DNA of 64,000 bases from Salinispira pacifica (GCF_000507245.1 NC_023035.1:3205570-3269569), one strand, 5' to 3'; shown: positions 46,225 to 55,649, numbered from the stretch's first letter. Numbers and translations: made by a program. Notes: generated by a model from the sequence alone, not told the origin.

Positions 46225-47625
46225 ATGGTCCAGGTTCTTGAAACCTCATCACATAAAATTCAGGAAATTCGACAGAGACAGAGGGAATTTTTCCGCAGCG
46301 GTCAAACCCTGGATATTGCATTCCGGAAACGGCAGCTCATGGGGCTGAGGAACAGCATTCGGGAGCACGAGGAGGAATTGCTTCGTGCTTTGGAAAAGGA
46401 TCTGGGCAAATCGGAATTTGAAGCCTTCAGCAATGAGATCGGCCTGGTGTATGCAGAAATCAGACATGCCCTGAAAAATCTGAAACGCTGGAGCAAAGCC
46501 CGGAGGATCGGCGTTGAACTCTATTTGCGGCCGGGTACCGGGAGAATATTTCCCGAACCCTATGGTTCCGCACTGATTATCGGACCCTGGAACTATCCCA
46601 TGCAGCTTCTGTTTCTCCCTGCAGTGGGCGCCATTTCAGCCGGAAACTGCATTGTTCTCAAACCGTCGGAACTGGCTTCCCATACCGCCGAGGTGAGCCG
46701 GAAAATCATTGAATCGGCTTTTCCCCCGGAATACGGGGCGATTGTTCAAGGAGGCCCGGAAGTCAGCAGGGAGTTAATAGATCAGAATTTCGATTACCTG
46801 TTTTTCACCGGAAGCGTGGGAGTGGGGAAGAAAGTGATGGAAGCGGCATCTGTCCATCTTACACCCTTAACCCTTGAGCTTGGGGGCAAGAGTCCGGCCT
46901 TTGTTCACAGATCGGCGGACATTGAGCTTGCTGCGAGAAAGATCGCGTTCGCAAAATATAACAATGCAGGGCAGACCTGCGTTGCCCCGGATTATGTGCT
47001 GGTGGATACGGCAGTTGAACGGCCGTTTCTTGAGGCCCTGGACCGGACAATTACTGAATTCTACGGAGCCCGGCCCCGAAACAGCACCGCATACGGTCGG
47101 ATCATCAACATGAAAAATTTTAACAGACTGGAAACTCTCATGAACAGGACTGAAGGGAAACTATTCCATGGGGGAGAAAGAGACTCCGGAGAATTGTATA
47201 TTGAGCCCAGCGTCTACGATAACATCAGCTGGGATGATCCGCTTATGGAGGATGAGCTGTTCGGACCCATTTTGCCGGTTATCAGCTATACATCTTTGGA
47301 AGAAAGCATACGCCGGGTTGCAGACGGGCCCAAACCTCTCGCAGCATACATTTTCGCCAGAGACAGCAAGGCTGCCTCCAGCATCTCCCGGGCTTTTCCC
47401 TTCGGAGGCGGGGGAGTGAATTCGGCACTGCTGCATGTTGCCAGCCACAAGCTGCCATTCGGTGGAGTAGGCTCCAGCGGCATGGGAAGATACCACGGGA
47501 AGGCCAGCTTCGATACCTTCAGCCATTATAAAAGCATGCTGCATCAGCCTTCGTCATTCGACATGAAGCTGGCATATCCCCATAAAAAGCTTTCGATGAG
47601 CATGGTGCGAAAGATCTTTTCCTAG
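46225..47625 (+). CDS. Aldehyde dehydrogenase, class 3 (fatty-aldehyde type)
   Basis: This protein of about 466 residues has the short class-3 ALDH length without the N-terminal oligomerisation arm. It has YGSALIIGPWNYPMQLLFLP, KPSELASHTAEV, FFTGSVGVGKKVME, the general-base Glu in LELGGKSPAFV and the nucleophilic Cys in NAGQTCVAPDYV, then LPFGGVGSSGMGRYHG. It converts aldehydes to acids with NAD(P). The ATG at 46225 follows CAGGAG. No membrane anchor is seen at the C-terminus. Confidence 0.9.
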   Translation: MVQVLETSSHKIQEIRQRQREFFRSGQTLDIAFRKRQLMGLRNSIREHEEELLRALEKDLGKSEFEAFSNEIGLVYAEIRHALKNLKRWSKARRIGVELYLRPGTGRIFPEPYGSALIIGPWNYPMQLLFLPAVGAISAGNCIVLKPSELASHTAEVSRKIIESAFPPEYGAIVQGGPEVSRELIDQNFDYLFFTGSVGVGKKVMEAASVHLTPLTLELGGKSPAFVHRSADIELAARKIAFAKYNNAGQTCVAPDYVLVDTAVERPFLEALDRTITEFYGARPRNSTAYGRIINMKNFNRLETLMNRTEGKLFHGGERDSGELYIEPSVYDNISWDDPLMEDELFGPILPVISYTSLEESIRRVADGPKPLAAYIFARDSKAASSISRAFPFGGGGVNSALLHVASHKLPFGGVGSSGMGRYHGKASFDTFSHYKSMLHQPSSFDMKLAYPHKKLSMSMVRKIFS

Positions 47626-47690
47626 CTTTCGCCCTGCTCAGGTTTTAATTCAGGCTTAGGTTTTGCTGCAGATTCAGGTTTGCTTCAGGT

Positions 47691-48302
47691 TCAGGATGAC
47701 CGTTTCACTGCCAGCACCTGTACGACTGCGCTGAGCCCCTGATGATAGGGCCCCTCATCCACCTTGCGGTTTACATCCCGGAGGATGCTGAACTCCATTC
47801 CCTGGAGCTCTTCCCGGAGCATGGCGGTGGTATACAGCATCTCAGGGCGATGAGCCGGCCCTCCGGTTCCGGGCATGTCGCTTTGGCGGCTGCTGTACCC
47901 TTCCAAAAGATAAATTCCGCCGGGTTTCAGCGCGTCTGCGATCCGGGAATGGAGGGGTTTTCTGACATCCGGAGGGAAATGCGCCGCTACAGCTGCAATC
48001 GCTCCCCATTTTTCTTCTCCCAAAGGATAATGGGCAAGATCCGCAGGTATGGTCTGTACCTCCACATTCCTGGCCTCGGCCAGTTCACGGGCGCGACTCA
48101 GGCCCACCTCGGACTGGTCCAAGGCATACACCTCAAGCCCCTTCCCTGCCAGAAAAACGGCATTTCGTCCCTGGCCCTCGGCGAGGCAGAGAACCGGCCC
48201 CCGGGGGATTCGCTCCCAGTTTTCGGATATCCAGGCATTTACTTCGGTGCCGTAGGCGTAATCGTTTTCACGATAACGGCTGTCCCAAAACCCTTTCATC
48301 AA
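47691..48302 (-). CDS. SAM-dependent methyltransferase, TehB-like
   Basis: This 203-residue class I methyltransferase opens with FWDSRYRENDYAYGTEVNAW, typical of TehB/thiopurine-type proteins. The SAM motif is VLCLAEGQGRNAVFLA, followed by VYALDQSEVGLSRA and LADALKPGGIYLLEGY-like segments. The substrate is unknown; TehB relatives methylate tellurite and similar oxyanions. It overlaps the 3' end of the DUF2834 gene by 4 bp, so the two are translated together. Confidence 0.82.
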   Translation of the reverse strand: MMKGFWDSRYRENDYAYGTEVNAWISENWERIPRGPVLCLAEGQGRNAVFLAGKGLEVYALDQSEVGLSRARELAEARNVEVQTIPADLAHYPLGEEKWGAIAAVAAHFPPDVRKPLHSRIADALKPGGIYLLEGYSSRQSDMPGTGGPAHRPEMLYTTAMLREELQGMEFSILRDVNRKVDEGPYHQGLSAVVQVLAVKRSS

Positions 48303-48709
48303 CTTCTCCCGTTGTCTGCTTTACCGGTGTTTCGGACTACACCGGTGTTTCGAACCTCCCCTTTGTTGCGGTTTTCCACTGCAGAGTCCGCCGCCCGGGA
48401 ACGGAGAAACAGAAAGAACGGCAGCCCGAATGAGATACCCACCATGAACGTTCCCAGCAGGGAAATCCACCAGAAAGGAATCCTGTTCCGCCGGATCTCA
48501 ACCAGCATAAACGCCAGGAATGCGATACCCGTAACCGCCAGATCCCAGCCGAAAAAGGCGGTCTCGGGAGTTGCGTATACTGCGGCAAAATGTTCAATGA
48601 GAGAATACTCCCCGTCCGCAAGCATGGCGGGCATTTGGCTGTAGGGCGCTGCTATTCCGATAATTGATATAACAAGAAAAAGGACCTGAATGGGTGACAG
48701 CCTTTTCAT
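48299..48709 (-). CDS. DUF2834-type small membrane protein
   Basis: This 136-residue protein has three or four TM helices: residues 7-25 VLFLVISIIGIAAP, around 48-68 (FFGWDLAVTGIAFLAFMLVE) and 78-100 (WWISLLGTFMVGISFGLPFF). DUF2834 proteins share such a layout, with the aromatic W-D-L centre. The C-terminal tail is hydrophilic and contains RNTGVVRNTGK, a short repeat of N-T-G. Function is unknown. It is co-transcribed with the methyltransferase; the start follows AGGAGG. Confidence 0.65.
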   Translation of the reverse strand: MKRLSPIQVLFLVISIIGIAAPYSQMPAMLADGEYSLIEHFAAVYATPETAFFGWDLAVTGIAFLAFMLVEIRRNRIPFWWISLLGTFMVGISFGLPFFLFLRSRAADSAVENRNKGEVRNTGVVRNTGKADNGRS

Positions 48710-48809
48710 CTGGAACCTCCTGAAATCCGGGGGGTTGCCCGGATGTGTAGAGGCTAAATATAGTAACGGGTAGGAGAAAGGGCAATGATGCAGTACATAA
48801 TCAGGCGGT

Positions 48810-49427
48810 TCAGCGTTTGGTGATGATATACACCGAACCGAGGATGGCCTGGCCGGAAACCTGAACCCGGGCAGCAGGATGGGAATGGGGGTTTACGGGC
48901 TCAATTTCATTTCCTTCGCCCAGGAAGCTGGAAATGAACCCCTTTACCTGCTGGAGTAACTTCTGATCTTCATTTTGCCGCTTCACTTCACCCAGAACCG
49001 GCGTCACATCCACGGTGACTTTTACTCCCCTGGGGACGATAATTTTAACATCTCCCAAAACCGCGGTAAGGGTGATGGTGGTGAGGGGACCGAGAACCGG
49101 TCGCCGAAGATCCAGAGTGGTGGAACCGAATACTGAATTAACCTGTACATGGTCATGAACCAGCCAGTCTCCGTCCATCTGCTGACTGGAGAAGATACTG
49201 CGCACCGTCTGCATTCCGGGATCGGGATATCGCTGGAGAGCAGTACTTCCGCCGCCCAGTCCCTGGACATCAGATACCAGCTGATTCAGCTCCTCAACGC
49301 TGTTGCGCCGGTTCGCCTCTTCAACCCGAAGCTCGTATTGCTCAGTGCCGATAATATCCCTGGAAAACGCATCTGTGAGAATATCAATCACCTCTTCCCG
49401 GCGTTGTTCCACAAAAGAATCAGACAT
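48810..49427 (-). CDS. DUF1707/LiaF-like C-terminal domain protein
   Basis: This 205-residue protein has an N-terminal DUF1707 (SHOCT-like) helical hairpin: RREEVIDILTDAFSRDIIGTEQYELRVEEANR. The C-terminal half is the beta-helix-like domain of LiaF/DUF2154 (SVFGSTTLDLRRPVLGPLT, AVLGDVKIIVPRGVKVTVDV). No TM segment is seen, unlike LiaF. In Firmicutes such domains sense envelope stress. It lies on the same strand after the VWA/FHA genes, and may belong to that signalling locus. Confidence 0.78.
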   Translation of the reverse strand: MSDSFVEQRREEVIDILTDAFSRDIIGTEQYELRVEEANRRNSVEELNQLVSDVQGLGGGSTALQRYPDPGMQTVRSIFSSQQMDGDWLVHDHVQVNSVFGSTTLDLRRPVLGPLTTITLTAVLGDVKIIVPRGVKVTVDVTPVLGEVKRQNEDQKLLQQVKGFISSFLGEGNEIEPVNPHSHPAARVQVSGQAILGSVYIITKR

Positions 49428-49547
49428 ATACCATCCCCCTCAATACGCTGAGTATAGCACATGCCCGATCCAATCTGGAATATACAGATGTCATTTCCGC
49501 TCGGGACAATTCCCCGGATCTGTTATCCCGTCGGTTTCAGAGGCAAT

Positions 49548-49925
49548 TCAGCCATCCTGGTGCTTTTTCCGTGCGGATGTATCCCCATCGGTTTTGTTTG
49601 TGCCGGATGTGCCCTTCCCGGCGGATTCAGCGGAAGGAGCGGAAGAAGCGGAAGAAGCGGACATTCTGGTCATATCCTCATCAAATACCAGGGTGGTGCC
49701 TTCCATCCGGATTACGTCTCCGGCTTCAAGTTTTCGCCGGGCGGTCTTGCGGTTATTCACCCATACCGGCTGCTCTGATACCAGCGTGAACCCGTCCTCC
49801 CCTCTCTGGATGGTGGCATGCTCTCCCTGTATCCCCGGTTCCCCGGCAATGGTCAGATCGGCCTTCCGGGAGGAGCCGATAACCGTTGCATCCTGTTGAA
49901 GCTGAACGGTAAAATTTCCTCCCAT
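49548..49925 (-). CDS. FHA domain, probably the C-terminus of the preceding VWA protein
   Basis: This frame has 125 residues. An FHA domain spans about residues 4-85: FTVQLQQDATVIGSSRKADL, GIQGEHATIQRGED, WVNNRKTARRKLEAGDVIRM. FHA domains bind phosphothreonine. A Ser/Ala-rich, then Lys-rich tail follows. The domain starts right at the Met, and the frame overlaps the VWA gene by 73 bp. One additional G in the G5 run at 49933-49937 would fuse them through a Gly-rich linker. It is therefore read as either a separate overlapping gene or, more likely, the last part of a VWA-TM-FHA protein. Confidence 0.7.
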   Translation of the reverse strand: MGGNFTVQLQQDATVIGSSRKADLTIAGEPGIQGEHATIQRGEDGFTLVSEQPVWVNNRKTARRKLEAGDVIRMEGTTLVFDEDMTRMSASSASSAPSAESAGKGTSGTNKTDGDTSARKKHQDG

Positions 49926-51028
49926 GCGGCCGCCCCCAGATTCTGGAGCTGAGGAGAAGACGCTGCATGTTCAAATGACAGGAGGAAGAGAATCAGCATG
50001 ATGATTAACACAGCTGCCAGCAGAATAAGAGGCAGCAGGTAGGATATTCCGGAGGCTGCACCGAAAATCAGGGGAATTCTGTATTCCCGGCTGGCCTCAA
50101 GTCCTGCGTAGCGTACGGTCAAGGTTCCGCTGAGCTCCCTGATTCCCGGAACCGGTATACTCAACCTGTGCTCCGACAGGGTTCGCTGGCGGATATCTTC
50201 ATACACCGCCTCCAGTTGGGCCGCATTTCGGGGCTCATACACCGCACCGCCGGTCTCGGCTGCCAGACGCCGGAGGGCGGGGTCGGGAGTGTCGGAAAAA
50301 CTGGCGGCGTACAGACTCACACCTGCCTGGCTGAAGGCTGCAGATACCCGGTCCGCCCCCGGTGCATCTTCCCCCCACTCAGGGTGTGGCTGGCCGCTGT
50401 TACGAAATACGCTGTAGTTCTCTCCGTCGGACAACAGGATTACAACCTTTCTGCCCGGTCCGGTGGGCAGGGAATCCAGGCTGCGGATAAGACTGTTGTA
50501 CAGCTCAGTGTAGCCCTCTCCGGCTGCCGGAGGCTCAATGAGGGATACCCCTCTAATCAATCGCCCGGTATCTTCCTCGGGATATACGAGTACCTGATAA
50601 TTCGTATTGAACACCGCCAGCGCAAAGCGATCCTTGTTTCCAGGTACGGAGCCTAAAAACCCTTCCAGAGCCCTGGTTGCATTCACATAGCGGCTTCTGC
50701 CTTCCAGCAGCTCATCGTGCATTGAACCCGAATTATCCATGAGAAAAAGAAAGGTAATGGGTTCATCCCGAAGGGGAAACTCCTCCAGTGAACCGATACG
50801 GATGGGATCTCCTTCCTGGTCCAGAACCTCAAGTCCTTCTTTGTTCATTGCCGGATAGGCCAGATTTCCTCCGCTGCTTCTGCTGTAGGAAAGATATATT
50901 TCAAGCTGACCGTCAAGCAGCGCCCGGGAACTGTCAATTTGAGTAATATTCAATTCCTGGGCGAACATGGATGCCGCCGAGGAAATTATCAGTAAAAATA
51001 CCAGGTATTTTCCAATATTCTGTTTCAT
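49853..51028 (-). CDS. VWA-domain membrane protein
   Basis: This protein of 391 residues as read has a signal peptide (QNIGKYLVFLLIISSAASMF) and an extracellular beta domain. A von Willebrand A domain has MIDAS motif DNSGSMHD (D-x-S-x-S), the T in GEGYTELYNSL and D in VVILLSDGENYSV. A TM helix lies near 338-362 (SYLLPLILLAAVLIIMLILF). After the TM the frame goes into a non-conserved 35-residue end, while the alternative frame gives an FHA domain. VWA domains bind protein ligands through a metal. It belongs to a five-gene kinase/phosphatase/FHA unit. Confidence 0.83.
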   Translation of the reverse strand: MKQNIGKYLVFLLIISSAASMFAQELNITQIDSSRALLDGQLEIYLSYSRSSGGNLAYPAMNKEGLEVLDQEGDPIRIGSLEEFPLRDEPITFLFLMDNSGSMHDELLEGRSRYVNATRALEGFLGSVPGNKDRFALAVFNTNYQVLVYPEEDTGRLIRGVSLIEPPAAGEGYTELYNSLIRSLDSLPTGPGRKVVILLSDGENYSVFRNSGQPHPEWGEDAPGADRVSAAFSQAGVSLYAASFSDTPDPALRRLAAETGGAVYEPRNAAQLEAVYEDIRQRTLSEHRLSIPVPGIRELSGTLTVRYAGLEASREYRIPLIFGAASGISYLLPLILLAAVLIIMLILFLLSFEHAASSPQLQNLGAAAWEEILPFSFNRMQRLSAPPGRPI

Positions 51029-51106
51029 GGTTTCTCCCTTTCTTTCCTGTGGTTCTTCCTTCAGGAAAACACGTCATTTCCAGTGAAGAACGACTCCCTT
51101 GCCCGG

Positions 51107-52036
51107 TCAGGGCTGAAGAAGAAGCAGTTTGGCCTGTCCCAGCTGAATGACATCCTGATATTTCAGGATGGAGGATCCTTCCAGACCCCCGTCATTAATC
51201 CGTACATCCCCGGCATCGGACTTGAGGATCATATCCTCTCCATTCCGGACAACCAGAGCATGCCGGGGCAGAATCTTCTCATAATCACCCAGGTATACCC
51301 CTGCGTTCATGTGGGATCCGATTGCCGTTTCCCGGCCGCTGAGGAGATACTCCCGGTTTTTGTTCGCCCCGGTGAGCACTCTCAGCCGGGCAAAGCTCAG
51401 CCTGCGCTCAAACTCGCCCAGGGCAAAGCCCAGAACCGCACCGAGAATGAGAAAACCGCTGAGCCGTGCAGTCATGGCGGAAAGTCCTCCCTCTGCGCTC
51501 CTCAGCAGAAGCTCCAGAACCACCCCGCCGATGAGACCGCCCAGGGCTCCGCCCAGAATTCCCGCCCAGAATCTGCGGGAAGAACCCCTCCTGAAACCCG
51601 AAACCGCTCCCGAAGCCATTCCGATAAGCATCCACCCTGCAGAACGGCTTACCAGGCTGAGAAACTCCGGAGACTGAAGGGACGAGTCCCCTGCGGGAGC
51701 ACCTGCAAAACTGTCGAAGCGTACTGCATCGGCGGCACCTGCCAGGAGAAGATACAGCTGGGCGGCCAGGACCATGACTCCGGCGGAGATCACTGCGGTA
51801 AGAAGTCCGGATACACTTCCCCGGATAATTCCCAGCTTCAGCCGGGAATAGGCAATATCATCAACCACCCCCAGGCTGAGCCCCAGAGCCGCACCCACCA
51901 CGGCGCCCTGCAGCAGGGTAAAGAGAAAATATCCCGGCGAATTCAGGAAAAAGAGAAGTTCAATACCTGCAAAGGCCAGAACCCCGCCAAGAATTCCCGA
52001 GACAATATACAATATGCGCTTCTTTCCACCACTCAT
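51107..52036 (-). CDS. Polytopic membrane protein with C-terminal FHA domain
   Basis: This 309-residue protein has about six hydrophobic segments in the first 210 residues (for example VSGILGGVLAFAGIELLFFL and AGILGGALGGLIGGVVLEL), with many small-residue repeats. A cytosolic FHA-like domain follows (LSGRETAIGSHMNAGVYLGD, HALVVRNGEDMILKSDAGDV, GQAKLLLLQP). FHA domains read phosphothreonine, and the upstream neighbour is a Ser/Thr kinase, so recognition of a kinase product is plausible. The ATG at 52036 follows GAGGAT. Confidence 0.75.
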   Translation of the reverse strand: MSGGKKRILYIVSGILGGVLAFAGIELLFFLNSPGYFLFTLLQGAVVGAALGLSLGVVDDIAYSRLKLGIIRGSVSGLLTAVISAGVMVLAAQLYLLLAGAADAVRFDSFAGAPAGDSSLQSPEFLSLVSRSAGWMLIGMASGAVSGFRRGSSRRFWAGILGGALGGLIGGVVLELLLRSAEGGLSAMTARLSGFLILGAVLGFALGEFERRLSFARLRVLTGANKNREYLLSGRETAIGSHMNAGVYLGDYEKILPRHALVVRNGEDMILKSDAGDVRINDGGLEGSSILKYQDVIQLGQAKLLLLQP

Positions 52037-52068
52037 AATCAATCCTCACACGTTCTATCTACCACGTT

Positions 52069-53940
52069 TTAGCGAAGCAATCGGATACGCCCGCTTTCTG
52101 TATCAATTTCCACCCGGATATCTGCGCCGGACTCAAGTTCAAGGGAAAGGGCCTCCTCCCAGCTGTTTCCCTCTGAGTCGGCGCCGGAAGCTTCCAGCAG
52201 ATATCTGCCGGGCAGAACCGCATACTCTTCCCTGCTTTCCGGAACAATATCGCTTTTCACCACGGCTCCGTCGTCTATGGTGCTGATTCTGGAACTTCCG
52301 TTTATGCGGATACGATAGGCACCTTCTCCCCTGAGCTCAATGGAAAGCTGTGACGGAACCGGGATGAGATCCGCTGCCAGCGTGAGTCTGTCCTGGGCAA
52401 CATCCAGCCTGAGCACGAAGTCCTGGCTGAGATACCCCGGTGCATTCACCCGGAAATGCCGAACATCTCCGCTCAACAGCCGGGCGTCATCAAGGGGCAG
52501 CTCCCTTCCTCCCCGCACCAGTGTGAACCGGGCCAGCCCATCGAGATTCCGCCCGGTAAGGGCGTTCCGGGCTATGGTTTCCACCCGAACAGGCCTGGGA
52601 GCCGGTGCCAGCGGAGCGGAAAAAATCCTCAGTTCCTCTTTGCGGTTGTTCCATGGGGGAAGATAAAAGCTCTTCCAGATAACCTGACCGTTTACCGTGG
52701 TTTTCAGTCTGTACCGGCCCTTGGGAAGCACCAGAGGAAGGCTGGAAAAACTCTTTCCCCCGCCTGTGTCGTTTTCCCGGTATATAATCCGTTGGGGAAG
52801 TCGGGGAATTTGCTCATCATCATCCTGGAAAATGCTGCTTTCGGGATACAGTTCACTGCCGCTTCTTTCCCCGGCGGTATCGGCGTTTTCAAGGACAAAT
52901 CGCACCTGACCGTAATTCGACGGAAACAGCACCCGGTTGTGCATATTTGTCAGGAGAGCAAGACTGATACCCCCGCCAAGCACCAGGACTCCGCCGGCGA
53001 TTCCAATGGTACGGATAATTCCCGGCTGCTGCTTTCGAACCGTCAGATGGGGAAGATCCCGGCCCTGAACAAATGCGGCCAGGCGGTTCCTGATCTGATC
53101 AGGATAGTACTGTCTGAGAAACCGCTCCAGCCGCTTTTCCAGCTGCCGGGCATCTTTCACCCGTCTGCGCTCATTGGGCCGTATCAGCTTCCGGATAATT
53201 CGCTCAAGAGGCCGTGAGATGGCAGGGTTAAGTTTACGGGGACGGGGATATTTCCCCTTTTGGATCTGCTGTATCAGCTCAGGAGAAAAGCCTCCCCCGT
53301 AGGGTTTCCTGCCGGTGAGCATTTCATAGAGCATCACCCCCAGGGAATACAGGTCAGCACGATAATCCACCTCCCGTGAGTTGCGGAATTGCTCAGGTGC
53401 CATGTATGAGGGTGTGCCCAGGGTCATTCCTTCGCTGGTAAGGGTTTCATCGCTTGATTCCCTGCTGGAAGCAATACCGAAGTCCGCCAGTTTTATATCC
53501 CCGTCCCGGGAAATCAGGATGTTCCCCGGTTTAATATCCCGGTGTATCACCGATTTCCCGTGGGCATAGGATAATGCCCTTGCAGTATACAAAGCAATGT
53601 ATGCAGCACTGGCATTATCGATATAGCGCTGGGTTTCCAGAAGATCCTTTACAGAAATTCCGTCAACAAATTCCATGACAATGTAGTTGCTCCGGCCTTT
53701 TACGAAATGGTCGTGTACATCCACAATATGATCGTTCCGGAAATCCATGAGAATACGGGCTTCCCTGCGGAACCGCTCGGTAAGGGTGGCAGTACTGCCC
53801 AGACTCAGTTTCTTAATAATCACCGGACGCTTCAGCGTGGGATGCTCCGCTTTATAGACCTGCCCCATGCCGCCGCTGGCAATGAGGGACTCAACCCGGT
53901 ATTTGTCTATCGATTCAGGTAACCTGGCCATCTGTTTCAA
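52069..53940 (-). CDS. Transmembrane Ser/Thr protein kinase (Hanks type, PknB-like)
   Basis: This 623-residue protein has kinase domain residues about 10-275: Gly loop ASGGMGQVYKAE, ATP-lysine in VIIKKL, HRDIKPGNILIS, DFG in LADFGIASS, and GTPSYMAPEQ with DYRADLYSLGVMLYEML. All catalytic residues are present. A TM helix is near 315-338 (IIRTIGIAGGVLVLGGGISLA). The 290-residue extracytoplasmic part has no PASTA repeats and consists of beta segments of unknown type (PEGA-like LPKGRYRLKTTVNGQ and LPGRYLLEASGADS). The start overlaps the phosphatase stop by 4 bp. Confidence 0.93.
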   Translation of the reverse strand: MKQMARLPESIDKYRVESLIASGGMGQVYKAEHPTLKRPVIIKKLSLGSTATLTERFRREARILMDFRNDHIVDVHDHFVKGRSNYIVMEFVDGISVKDLLETQRYIDNASAAYIALYTARALSYAHGKSVIHRDIKPGNILISRDGDIKLADFGIASSRESSDETLTSEGMTLGTPSYMAPEQFRNSREVDYRADLYSLGVMLYEMLTGRKPYGGGFSPELIQQIQKGKYPRPRKLNPAISRPLERIIRKLIRPNERRRVKDARQLEKRLERFLRQYYPDQIRNRLAAFVQGRDLPHLTVRKQQPGIIRTIGIAGGVLVLGGGISLALLTNMHNRVLFPSNYGQVRFVLENADTAGERSGSELYPESSIFQDDDEQIPRLPQRIIYRENDTGGGKSFSSLPLVLPKGRYRLKTTVNGQVIWKSFYLPPWNNRKEELRIFSAPLAPAPRPVRVETIARNALTGRNLDGLARFTLVRGGRELPLDDARLLSGDVRHFRVNAPGYLSQDFVLRLDVAQDRLTLAADLIPVPSQLSIELRGEGAYRIRINGSSRISTIDDGAVVKSDIVPESREEYAVLPGRYLLEASGADSEGNSWEEALSLELESGADIRVEIDTESGRIRLLR

Positions 53941-54962
53941 TCCTGTATTTCATATATATTCTGTTCCGGCAGGAAATTTTTCATATCATCCACGTAGGCT
54001 ATAACATGCCGATTGGGTGTGTTGATCTGCACGTAGCGTCCCTGTTGGCGCAGATCATACCGCCCGGATACCGGCCTGTGACCACCGAAAATCCTGCCTC
54101 CGTCTCGGCTGCCAAGAAAATTGCTCAAGGTTCCTTCAGCGCTGTACTCTTCAGCCTGACCGTTGTCCACCCAGGTCAGACTGTGGATAACCCCCGGTCT
54201 CAGATACGCATTAATTACATCGTCCTCACTGAGCACCCGGGCGGGTTCCGCGTGGGTGACCAGAAAATCTTCGGCCCGGGTCATCAGAGGCAAAGCTTTT
54301 TCCCATTCATATATCATACGGAAAATTTCTTCCCCCATGAATTGCTGTACCCAGCGTTTCACCATGTCACCTTCATACACAAACTTTCGGAACGGATGAT
54401 TTCCCTCACCCTCTTCATTGGCGATATTCTCATGATTGCCCTTCAAAAAAAAGAACCCAGCCGGGGCAGCATCCTGTAAAATGCAAATCATTGCCAAAAG
54501 ACCAAGGTTCTCCCGCATCTCCTGATCCATGGCTCCGTGGCGCTTGAATCCGTCTATGAACTCTTCCATGGCCTGCTGCCACCGCTGTCTGCCCCGGGAT
54601 TCGGAATGAAAGGCATCTCCCACACAAATAATTTGCGCCCTGCCCGCCAAAACATCAGAGAGAACCGGTCCCCGGGCGGGATAATCCCCCGGCGGCCGGT
54701 GTCTGAGCACTTTCAGCAGAAAATCCATTCTCCCGTGAAGGTCCGGAACAATAATGCGGTATTCCGCCTGAGGAAGTTCCACAAGGCCTCCCGGCACCCC
54801 CCGTTCATCCAGAGGCCGGATTCCCGGTGCCGGCGAGCTGACGCTGTACAAAGCTGCGTTGAGAACCTGGATCAACTCCCCGGGGGGAATAATCCCCGGA
54901 TCTTTGAGAATTTTCCGGAGGCGGTTATACAGTTCCCGCCCCCGGGAGTCCGATTGGGCCAT
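53937..54962 (-). CDS. Calcineurin-like metallophosphoesterase
   Basis: This 341-residue protein has metal-binding motifs in the order typical of PPP-type phosphatases: VPDLHGRMDFLLKV, ICVGDAFHSESRGR (in place of GDxVDRG), LKGNHENIANEEG, LVTHAEPARVL and IFGGHRPVSG. It is therefore likely to remove phosphate from Ser/Thr or a small phosphoester. It overlaps the kinase gene by 4 bp and could be the opposing phosphatase. The divergence GDAFHSE for GDxxDR is unusual and might change the substrate. Confidence 0.83.
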   Translation of the reverse strand: MAQSDSRGRELYNRLRKILKDPGIIPPGELIQVLNAALYSVSSPAPGIRPLDERGVPGGLVELPQAEYRIIVPDLHGRMDFLLKVLRHRPPGDYPARGPVLSDVLAGRAQIICVGDAFHSESRGRQRWQQAMEEFIDGFKRHGAMDQEMRENLGLLAMICILQDAAPAGFFFLKGNHENIANEEGEGNHPFRKFVYEGDMVKRWVQQFMGEEIFRMIYEWEKALPLMTRAEDFLVTHAEPARVLSEDDVINAYLRPGVIHSLTWVDNGQAEEYSAEGTLSNFLGSRDGGRIFGGHRPVSGRYDLRQQGRYVQINTPNRHVIAYVDDMKNFLPEQNIYEIQD

Positions 54963-54976
54963 ATACGTTTTCCCGT

Positions 54977-55504
54977 CTATTCGTCGATGAGTGTTTTGTT
55001 GATATCAACAAAGTCCTGTGTAAGCATCATTGTAACATCCCCAAGGACTTCAAGTCCCTCATCCTCGCTTAAATCTTCTTTCAATACCGCAATGGCATAC
55101 ACCGGGCTGGATTTGGTGATTGGTCCGCCGGAGAATTCGGCGGCGACACCCAGTTTCAGATCGACGCTGAGATTTGAATGCTCCGCCGAAGCGCTCTCGG
55201 GAACATCCTGACGGAGCCCGATACTCACATATTCAACCTCACGGCCGTCTTCTCCCATGGGTCCCAGACTGATCAGTGAACCGGAGTAGGTGAGAATTAA
55301 TGCGCCCCGGGCATCCTGCTCTTCAAGTTCCTCAACCTCTTCCATCTCCCGCTGCTTGGTTTGTTCAAAAAAGGCACTTTGCTTTTCCAGCCAGGCTCCA
55401 GCAAGCTGTTCCAGGGGATCATCCCCGGCTATCTCAGCGGTCTTCACCAGTTTGCTCAGGTGTTCCTGAATTTCTTTTTCTACACTATCGAATTGTTCAC
55501 CCAT
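54977..55504 (-). CDS. Unrecognised domain protein, paralogue of the HU-fusion protein
   Basis: This 175-residue acidic protein has a helical N-terminus (EKEIQEHLSKLVKTAEIA, coil-like EMEEVEELEEQDARG) followed by beta segments. ALILTYSGSLISLGP, YVSIGLRQDVPES and KSSPVYAIAVLKEDLSEDE have direct counterparts in the divergent gene at 55650. No family recognised. It is first in the unit with the phosphatase, kinase and FHA genes. The start follows AAGGAG. Confidence 0.65.
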   Translation of the reverse strand: MGEQFDSVEKEIQEHLSKLVKTAEIAGDDPLEQLAGAWLEKQSAFFEQTKQREMEEVEELEEQDARGALILTYSGSLISLGPMGEDGREVEYVSIGLRQDVPESASAEHSNLSVDLKLGVAAEFSGGPITKSSPVYAIAVLKEDLSEDEGLEVLGDVTMMLTQDFVDINKTLIDE

Positions 55505-55649
55505 TATGTGCTCCTTACTTCAACTATAGTATTGGCAGCTGCTTTGAACAAACTACAACATCTTTCCATGTTTTTCCAATATTTCCGTCTTTTTTTGAAA
55601 ATTATTCTTCTCTGTTGAAAAAAACCGGGGGAGGGGCTATTCTCTTATT

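Noticed and set aside
51083-52072. 329-codon plus-strand frame opposite the FHA membrane protein
   Set aside because: Low-complexity Gln/Pro/Arg translation, no domain, antisense to a TM-FHA gene.
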